Origin: Chloroflexota bacterium
GTDB lineage: Bacteria; Chloroflexota; UBA6077
Length of the DNA stretch: 6,883 nt
Direction of reading: 5' to 3'
NCBI GenBank assembly: GCA_021788565.1
Contig: JAJYKO010000293.1
Span: 1-6,883, forward strand
Positions 1-4,495 of this stretch are shown in pieces. The notes beneath the pieces were generated by a model that was not told where the DNA came from, ran no database searches, and was given only the letters and a program-made list of their open reading frames with translations. The number at the start of each line of letters is the position of its first letter. Position 1 is the stretch's first letter. The translations under genes were made by a program, and so were the position numbers.

Positions 1-84
1 CGACGCGTCGCCTTGACCGCCTTGAAGCTGCGCCATCTGGTGGTCATTCCATCCCTGGCTGGCCTGCTCCCGGCCAACGCCTGA
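1..84 (+). CDS. 3' end of an unidentified open frame (partial)
   Basis: Frame 1 is open from the first base to a TGA at 82-84, giving 27 codons that enter from outside the window. The visible C-terminus is basic then hydrophobic (it contains LKLRHLVVIP and ends LLPANA), which looks more protein-like than frame 2, which stops almost at once. Frame 3 is also open to about 188, but its translation looks low-complexity and unlike a protein. I do not recognise the family. The tail of a transposase or another mobile-element protein flanking the restriction locus is possible but unsupported. It could also be a chance open frame. Confidence 0.25.
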   Translation, partial: RRVALTALKLRHLVVIPSLAGLLPANA

Positions 85-101
85 AATCATGCCCATTTTG
101 C

Positions 102-128
102 GATCAATCTGATCCGTTAGACACTAAC
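102..128. repeat. Two adjacent 13-bp perfect dyads
   Basis: Positions 102-114 read GATCA-ATC-TGATC. One base later, positions 116-128 read GTTAG-ACA-CTAAC. Each is a perfect 5-bp inverted repeat with a 3-base spacer, and the centres are 14 bp apart. The sequence shows the symmetry directly. Function is unknown: protein-binding sites, weak hairpins at the end of the upstream transcript, or chance are all possible. There is no T-run that would make this a clear intrinsic terminator. Confidence 0.4.
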
Positions 129-165
129 TGTAGCCCTGACTTGAGAAGGTTGTCAAATGTCCTAC

Positions 166-195
166 TTGACGCGAAATCGCCTCGATAGATACAAA
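166..195 (+). promoter_or_regulatory. Candidate hsdMS promoter
   Basis: TTGACG at 166-171 matches the sigma70 -35 consensus at five of six bases. TACAAA at 190-195 matches the -10 at four of six, with an 18-bp spacer. Transcription would start near 202 and leave about 160 bases of 5' leader before hsdM. The -10 lies within the imperfect inverted repeat at 180-219. This is the best pair I found upstream of hsdM, but the -10 is weak and the host's promoter preferences are unknown. Confidence 0.3.
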
Positions 196-219
196 ACGGG
201 TGGTTTTGCGATAACGAGG
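180..219. repeat. Imperfect inverted repeat in hsdM leader
   Basis: CCTCG at 180-184 pairs with CGAGG at 215-219, and CAAAAC at 192-197 pairs with GTTTTG at 203-208 around a 5-base loop. The internal loops between the two stems are 7 and 6 bases. It could fold as an RNA hairpin near the start of the hsdM transcript, or be a DNA operator overlapping the candidate -10 at 190-195. Regulation is inference only. Confidence 0.35.
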
Positions 220-350
220 TCGACACGAGGAAAGAAGTTGTGTAAGCTAACGCTGCTCCTCTCGAACCCTTCGCCTGTCACCGATCGGATACCCTGGTAG
301 CCGCCTGGAGAGCGCAAGTGCCACCCGGCGGTTAATGTGTCGATACTCAC

Positions 351-354
351 GGAG
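351..354 (+). promoter_or_regulatory. Ribosome binding site deciding the hsdM start
   Basis: GGAG lies 10 bases before ATG 365. The alternative in-frame ATG at 335 has only a poorly spaced GGCGG (327-331) 3 bases before it and would add ten residues that do not resemble the usual HsdM N-terminus. I therefore place the start at 365. Confidence 0.6.
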
Positions 355-364
355 TCATTGTCGC

Positions 365-2506
365 ATGATCGCCAACGGTTTCCAGGACATCGAGAAGCTC
401 GAATCGGACCTCTGGTCCGCCGCGGACAACCTCCGCGCCAACTCCAAGCTCACCTCGTCCGACTACTTCATGCCGGTACTCGGCATCATCTTCCTTCGCC
501 ACGCGGCTAATCGGTTCGCCGCGGCCGCCCGACAGATCGAGGAGGACCAGGCTGCCGGAAGAATGCCCCCGCGCAAGGTGCTGAAGGAGGACTACCTGCG
601 CCGTCGCGCCCTCTGGCTTCCCGATCCGGCCCGCTACGATGTCATCATGCAGAAGGCCGCCACCGGCGGCAGCGACCTCCCCACCCTCATCACCGAGGCC
701 ATGACCGCCATCGAGGAATCGTTCGAGCCCCTCAGGGGAGCCCTCCCCAAGGGCTACGGCATCTTCGAGCCAAAGGTCCTGGAAGACCTCATGCGCCTCT
801 TCAACAGCGAGCAGATCAAGCAGGCCAACGGCGATGTCTTCGGCCGCATCTACGAGTACTTCCTCGCGAAATTCTCCATCCAGAAAGCGCACGACAACGG
901 CGAGTTCTTCACTCCTTCGTCTATCGTCCAGACCATCGTCAACGTAATCGAGCCGGAGCACGGCATCGTCTTCGACCCGGCCTGCGGGTCGGGCGGCATG
1001 TTCGTGCAGTCCAGCCACTTCATCGAGCACGCTGGCGCCGACACCACCCACAGGGTCGTCTTTTACGGACAGGAGAAGAACCGCGACACCATCCACATCG
1101 CCCAGATGAACCTCGCCGTTCACGGCCTGGAGGGGAAGATCTCCGAGGCCATAACCTACTACCAGGATGAGCATACCCTCGCCGGCGGGTGCGACTTCGT
1201 CATGGCCAATCCCCCCTTCAACGTGGATCTCGTGGACGCGGAGCGCATCAAGGGCGACCCACGCCTCCCATTTGGGCTGCCGGGGGTGAACAAGGACAAG
1301 AGGGTGTCCAACGGCAACTACCTCTGGATCTCCTATTTCTGGAGCTACCTGAACGAGAAGGGCCGGGCCGGCTTCGTAATGTCCTCCCAGGCGTCCAGTG
1401 CGGGGCATGGGGAGAAGGAGGTGCGGAGGAAGATAGTCGAGACCGGCGACGTGGACGTGATGATCTCCATTCGGTCCAACTTCTTCTACACCCGCAGCGT
1501 CCCCTGTGAGCTGTGGTTCTTCGACCGGGGCAAGCCGGCAGAGCGCAGGGATAACGTGCTGATGCTGGACGCCCGCAACGTCTACCGCAAGGTCAACCGC
1601 ACGATCAACGACTTCTCGCCGGAGCAGATGAGCAACCTCTCCGCCATCGTCTGGCTCTATCGCGGCCAGCGATCGCGCTTCCTCGCCCTCGTGCGGGACT
1701 ACATCGGCGCTGTCTGCACCGAGAGCGCGCTCGTTCCAGACGCGCTCGCCGCCTTCGAGACCACCCTCGCCGATCTGCTGCGCCGCTTCGCCGCCGTTGT
1801 CCATTCTGGCATCACGGAGCCTGGGTTGTCCTCAACTCAGGCGGTCGATTTCGCCGCCGCCCTCTCCGAGCTCCACGAGGCGATGGCCGCCTACCAGGCC
1901 GACCGCGCTTCCCTTCTCGAGACCCTCGATGCCTTCCGCACCCGCTTTGCCGGCGACCTGCCGGAAACCAACGACGCGCAACATGCCGCCCGGCACACCT
2001 TCGACCCCACCGCCGACGCGATTCGCGGTCTGGTGAAGCAGGTGGACCTGCTGTACAAGCTCGCCGCCCGCGCGGCGGACCTGGCAGCAGAACTCGCCGG
2101 CAACAACGGGAATAACGGGAACAATGGTGCGGTGCCAGGCTACGACCGCCGCGCCGCCGGCCGTCTGCTGAAGCAGCTCGAAGAGCAGCGGAAGACCGCG
2201 GTCGAACAGCTCAAGCGGCCGGCGTACTTCCACCGCCAGGTGGTGTGGCTGCAGGACCGATTCCCCGACGCTGAGCTCCGTGCCGTCCCCGGACTGGTGA
2301 AGCTCGTGGACCGCGCCGAGATCGAAGCTGCCGACTGGAGCCTGACCCCGGGCCGTTACGTTGACGTCGCCCCTGCGGAGGAGGACGAGGACTTCGACTT
2401 CGAGCAGACGCTACGGGACATCCGCGCCGATCTGGCCGACCTCAACTCCGAGGCGATGGAGCTGGCGACGAAGATCCGGGCCAACTTCGAGGCTCTCGGG
2501 ATATGA
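365..2506 (+). CDS. hsdM: Type I restriction-modification DNA methyltransferase subunit HsdM
   Basis: This is the adenine-N6 methyltransferase subunit of a type I system. With HsdS it forms the M2S1 methylase, using S-adenosylmethionine to protect host DNA; with HsdR it forms the restriction complex. The protein has 713 residues from ATG 365. Residues about 9-150 are the helical HsdM N-terminal domain (LWSAADNLR). They are followed by GRIYEYF (160-166), GEFFTP (179-184), the SAM-binding motif DPACGSGG (204-211) and the catalytic motif NPPF (282-285). The core ends near residue 388. The family-typical tail resumes at SLTPGRYV (659-666). Between about 436 and 640 lies a large helical insert containing an NNG triplet repeat, making this protein longer than classical HsdM (about 500-530 residues). 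The stop overlaps the hsdS start (ATGA), implying translational coupling. Family assignment is secure; the role of the insert is unknown. Confidence 0.96.
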   Translation: MIANGFQDIEKLESDLWSAADNLRANSKLTSSDYFMPVLGIIFLRHAANRFAAAARQIEEDQAAGRMPPRKVLKEDYLRRRALWLPDPARYDVIMQKAATGGSDLPTLITEAMTAIEESFEPLRGALPKGYGIFEPKVLEDLMRLFNSEQIKQANGDVFGRIYEYFLAKFSIQKAHDNGEFFTPSSIVQTIVNVIEPEHGIVFDPACGSGGMFVQSSHFIEHAGADTTHRVVFYGQEKNRDTIHIAQMNLAVHGLEGKISEAITYYQDEHTLAGGCDFVMANPPFNVDLVDAERIKGDPRLPFGLPGVNKDKRVSNGNYLWISYFWSYLNEKGRAGFVMSSQASSAGHGEKEVRRKIVETGDVDVMISIRSNFFYTRSVPCELWFFDRGKPAERRDNVLMLDARNVYRKVNRTINDFSPEQMSNLSAIVWLYRGQRSRFLALVRDYIGAVCTESALVPDALAAFETTLADLLRRFAAVVHSGITEPGLSSTQAVDFAAALSELHEAMAAYQADRASLLETLDAFRTRFAGDLPETNDAQHAARHTFDPTADAIRGLVKQVDLLYKLAARAADLAAELAGNNGNNGNNGAVPGYDRRAAGRLLKQLEEQRKTAVEQLKRPAYFHRQVVWLQDRFPDAELRAVPGLVKLVDRAEIEAADWSLTPGRYVDVAPAEEDEDFDFEQTLRDIRADLADLNSEAMELATKIRANFEALGI
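2102..2128 (+). repeat. Three 9-bp tandem units encoding NNG-NNG-NNG in hsdM
   Basis: Three consecutive 9-base units (AACAACGGG, AATAACGGG, AACAATGGT) encode Asn-Asn-Gly three times, HsdM residues 580-588. The flanks are a helical segment before and the AVPGYDRR segment after. The units differ only at synonymous third positions, pointing to duplication followed by drift, or to selection on the peptide. A copy-number change would alter linker length without shifting the frame. The Asn/Gly composition suggests a flexible linker within the helical insert. Confidence 0.85.
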
Positions 2507-3723
2507 AACTGGAAGGGCCGCGCCCCATTGGGAGCTACTGTATTGGGATTTATGATGGCCCGCACGCTACGCCAAAAGAGTCGACGGACGGGCCGATCTT
2601 TCTCGGTATCAAGAATATTACTGACGATGGCCGACTCGACCTAAGCGATATACGTCACGTTTCCGAACAAGAGTTCCCAACTTGGACGCGGCGGGTCGTG
2701 CCGCAGCCCGGAGACGTGGTCTTCACATATGAGGCGACCTTACACCGATATGCAATTATTCCCGATGGCTTTCAGGGATGCTTGGGGCGTCGAGTCGCGC
2801 TTGTGCGCCCCGATCCCATGCAGGTGGACAGCCGCTATTTGCTTGACTTCTTCCTGTCACCGAGATGGCGAGCGACGATTGACCGCAATGTGATTACCGG
2901 AGCCACTGTGGACCGTATTCCGCTCGAAAGGTTCCCCGGCTTCCTGGTGGTGCTGCCGAAGTTGTCCGAGCAGAAGAGGATTGCCGACATACTGTCCGCC
3001 TACGACGACCTCATCGAGAACAACCGCCGACGGATGGTGCTGCTGGAGGAGGCGGCGCGGCAGTTGTACCGGGAGTGGTTCGTCCGCCTCCGCTTCCCTG
3101 GCAGCGAGCACACCAGGATTGCTAATGGCGTACCAGAGGGCTGGGAAAGCCGCCGGGTCGGTGAAATAGCTGAATGCATCGGTGGAGGTACACCGTCAAC
3201 TTCGGTCTCGACCTTCTGGGAGGATGGCGACATTGCCTGGGTTACCCCGACAGATGTGACCCGAAATCAGCACCTCGTCCTGATCAACTCAGAAAGGAAG
3301 ATCACGGAAGCTGGCCTGAAGAAGAGTTCCGCGAGGCTTGTTCCTTCTCACGCAGTCCTGATGACAAGCCGAGCGTCGGTCGGCTTCTTTGCGGTAGCCG
3401 GACATGAGGTCTGCACAAATCAGGGCTTCATCTCTATAGTCTCGCATGACAAGGCACTCAGCTCTTACTTACTATTCCATCTCAGCCATCGGGTCGAGGA
3501 GATCCGCTCGATGGGTAGTGGATCGACCTATCCAGAGGTGAGTCGCAGCAAGATGCGAGAGTTCCAGGTACTGGTGCCGCACAGACAATTGCTTTCGCTG
3601 TTCGCCGAGCAAGTCGGGGTGATCCTCAGCCAGATACGGGTGCTGAAGGAACAGAACCAGAAGCTCCATGCTGCCCGTGACTTGCTACTGCCGCGGCTGA
3701 TGAGCGGAGAGGTCGAGGTGTGA
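2503..3723 (+). CDS. hsdS: Type I restriction-modification specificity subunit HsdS
   Basis: HsdS recognises the two half-sites of the target and scaffolds HsdM and HsdR. The protein has 406 residues, normal for the family, with two target recognition domains (TRD) separated by helical spacers. TRD1 spans about residues 1-150 and includes DGPHATPKES (18-27). The central conserved helix begins at LSEQKRIADIL (154-164) and ends near RFPG (197-200). TRD2 starts around VPEGW (210-214) with GGGTPS (227-232). The second conserved helix runs from about 357 to the C-terminal LLLPRLMSGEVEV. The start overlaps the hsdM stop by four bases, with GAGG at 2489-2492 ten bases upstream. G+C is clearly lower than in hsdM (53-55% over 2521-2640), as expected if the TRDs were exchanged horizontally. 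The DNA target cannot be read from the sequence. TRD2 is a common HsdS type; the TRD1 boundaries are approximate. Confidence 0.95.
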   Translation: MKLEGPRPIGSYCIGIYDGPHATPKESTDGPIFLGIKNITDDGRLDLSDIRHVSEQEFPTWTRRVVPQPGDVVFTYEATLHRYAIIPDGFQGCLGRRVALVRPDPMQVDSRYLLDFFLSPRWRATIDRNVITGATVDRIPLERFPGFLVVLPKLSEQKRIADILSAYDDLIENNRRRMVLLEEAARQLYREWFVRLRFPGSEHTRIANGVPEGWESRRVGEIAECIGGGTPSTSVSTFWEDGDIAWVTPTDVTRNQHLVLINSERKITEAGLKKSSARLVPSHAVLMTSRASVGFFAVAGHEVCTNQGFISIVSHDKALSSYLLFHLSHRVEEIRSMGSGSTYPEVSRSKMREFQVLVPHRQLLSLFAEQVGVILSQIRVLKEQNQKLHAARDLLLPRLMSGEVEV

Positions 3724-3735
3724 GCGGGAGAGCGC

Positions 3736-3770
3736 TAGTATACCCAGTGTACTCTGGAATGGGTATAATA
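3736..3770. promoter_or_regulatory. Probable VapBC operator (inverted repeat)
   Basis: TATACCCA at 3739-3746 and TGGGTATA at 3760-3767 form a perfect 8-bp inverted repeat with a 13-base spacer. With one mismatch (3738/3768) the arms extend to 11 bp, 3736-3746 and 3760-3770. The right arm covers the -10 hexamer. Type II antitoxins with ribbon-helix-helix domains typically bind such dyads in their own promoter, and the toxin-antitoxin complex represses transcription. Assigning this dyad to VapB is inference from position and family behaviour. An AT-rich stem without a downstream T-run makes a terminator for hsdMS unlikely. Confidence 0.6.
3764..3769 (+). promoter_or_regulatory. -10 element of the vapBC promoter
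   Basis: The sequence TATAAT is an exact match to the sigma70 -10 consensus and lies in the 52-base gap after hsdS. The best-spaced -35 (3741-3746, TACCCA, 17-bp spacer) matches only three of six bases and lies in the left arm of the dyad. Transcription would be expected to start about 7 bases downstream, at or next to the A of the vapB ATG (3776), so the mRNA may be leaderless. No Shine-Dalgarno sequence is visible before vapB, which agrees with that. Confidence 0.55.
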
Positions 3771-3775
3771 TAACT

Positions 3776-3982
3776 ATGAAGAAGACCACCCTGGAATTCG
3801 ATGAAGAGCTATACGACAGAACGCGAGAGGCCCTCGGGACCAGCGGGCTGAAGGCTACCGTGCAGCGCGCCTTCGAAGAGGTGCTCGCGCTGCAGGCCCG
3901 CCGAAGAGCCATCCAGCAGCTCCAGGAGATGGATGGCCTGGATCTGGACAAGCCTGAGGTCATGGCAGAGGCATGGCGATAG
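3776..3982 (+). CDS. vapB: Type II antitoxin, VapB family (ribbon-helix-helix)
   Basis: This 68-residue protein is the predicted antitoxin that neutralises VapC and represses its own operon. Residues 4-9 (TTLEFD) fit the DNA-binding beta strand; residues about 10-20 and 25-40 form the two helices, with GTSGLKATV around the turn, as in ribbon-helix-helix VapB proteins. The C-terminal part, about 50-68 (MDGLDLDKPEVMAEAWR), would be the toxin-binding tail. In some VapB/FitA structures a C-terminal arginine enters the toxin active site, and R68 is a candidate by analogy only. The gene lacks a Shine-Dalgarno sequence and begins 6 bases after TATAAT, suggesting leaderless translation. It overlaps vapC by 10 bases. 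The assignment rests on fold-like features and on the PIN gene that follows. Confidence 0.85.
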   Translation: MKKTTLEFDEELYDRTREALGTSGLKATVQRAFEEVLALQARRRAIQQLQEMDGLDLDKPEVMAEAWR

Positions 3983-4398
3983 CGCCCCGCTACATCGCCG
4001 ACAAGAGCGCCCTCGCCCGACTGCGCTACCCCGAGGTGAACGCGGCCCTTTCGCCGCTGATCCTCTCGGGAGACGTGGCGACCTGCGCCCTCATCGAGAT
4101 GGAGATCCTCTATAGCGCCAGGGGCTACGACGAGCTGGTCAAGACTCGCGACACCAGGTCCCGCGCCTTCCCGTCGATCCCCATCACTCAAGCGGACTTC
4201 GATCGAGCGATTCAGACCATGGAGGCCCTGGCGCGATCGGGCCGGCATCGGGCGGTCGGCATACCTGACCTCCTGATAGCGGCGGTCGCGGAGCGTGTGG
4301 GACTGACACTGCTTCATTACGATGCTGATTTCGATTTTGTCGCCAACATCACCCGCCAGCCCATGCAGTGGGTGGTGCCGCGAGGCACGGTCCCGTGA
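3973..4398 (+). CDS. vapC: Type II toxin, VapC-family PIN-domain ribonuclease
   Basis: This 141-residue protein has PIN-domain length and layout. Members are Mg2+/Mn2+-dependent RNases that usually cut tRNA or rRNA and stop translation when freed from VapB. Expected acidic residues are present: D10 in YIADKSAL, E42 and/or E44 in ALIEMEILYSAR, D99 in GIPDLLIAA, and D117/D119 in LLHYDADFD. The active site therefore looks intact. The C-terminus QWVVPRG is typical of a VapC group common in actinobacteria. The ATG lies inside the end of vapB (10-base overlap). AGAGG at 3967-3971 is only one base from it, too close for a good ribosome binding site, so translation probably depends on ribosomes finishing vapB, which keeps toxin below antitoxin. 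The RNA target cannot be inferred. Confidence 0.93.
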   Translation: MAIAPRYIADKSALARLRYPEVNAALSPLILSGDVATCALIEMEILYSARGYDELVKTRDTRSRAFPSIPITQADFDRAIQTMEALARSGRHRAVGIPDLLIAAVAERVGLTLLHYDADFDFVANITRQPMQWVVPRGTVP

Positions 4399-4481
4399 CT
4401 GCCGACTGCCCGTAGCCGTATTGGCGGGTCTGGGGACGTCGATTCCAGGGCGGCAATGCGGGGCAGCAAGAAACGTCTGAC

Positions 4482-4486
4482 AGAGG
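4482..4486 (+). promoter_or_regulatory. Ribosome binding site of hsdR
   Basis: AGAGG ends 9 bases before the GTG at 4496. An in-frame TGA at 4478-4480 means no start further upstream is possible, and no other start codon occurs between that stop and 4496. The site therefore fixes the hsdR start. The 97-base gap after vapC (4399-4495) shows no convincing promoter and no intrinsic terminator, so hsdR may be transcribed by read-through from vapBC or hsdMS. Confidence 0.65.
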
Positions 4487-4495
4487 TCCTGGCTA

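Larger units (their letters stand above)
85..364. other. Non-coding leader upstream of hsdM
   Basis: This 280-base stretch has no convincing gene. It is visibly less GC-rich than hsdM and contains small inverted repeats (102-114, 116-128, 180-219), one promoter-like pair (166-195) and the hsdM ribosome binding site (351-354). A 62-codon open frame on the minus strand (162-350) has no recognisable motif and is probably chance. No tRNA, no clear terminator with a T-run and no controller-protein gene of the type seen in some restriction systems is visible. Confidence 0.6.

Noticed and set aside
288..300. GATACCCTGGTAG, identical to a universally conserved 16S rRNA segment
   Set aside because: Only 13 bases match. 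The flanks do not follow 16S rRNA on either side, so this is coincidence rather than an rRNA fragment.
262..320. Possible tRNA (GTTCGA-like loop on the minus strand, GGTAG on the plus strand)
   Set aside because: The stem around the loop does not pair, and no acceptor or anticodon arms of the right size could be built.
162..350. 62-codon minus-strand open frame upstream of hsdM
   Set aside because: It has no recognisable motif and no support as a controller or antirestriction protein. It is short enough to be chance.
347..1804. 485-codon open frame on the minus strand opposite hsdM
   Set aside because: It lies entirely antisense to a gene with clear methylase motifs. The translation has no recognisable motif and a composition typical of a GC-rich shadow frame.
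4399..4495. Terminator or promoter between vapC and hsdR
   Set aside because: Only 4-5 bp imperfect stems without a T-run and no acceptable -35/-10 pair could be found.
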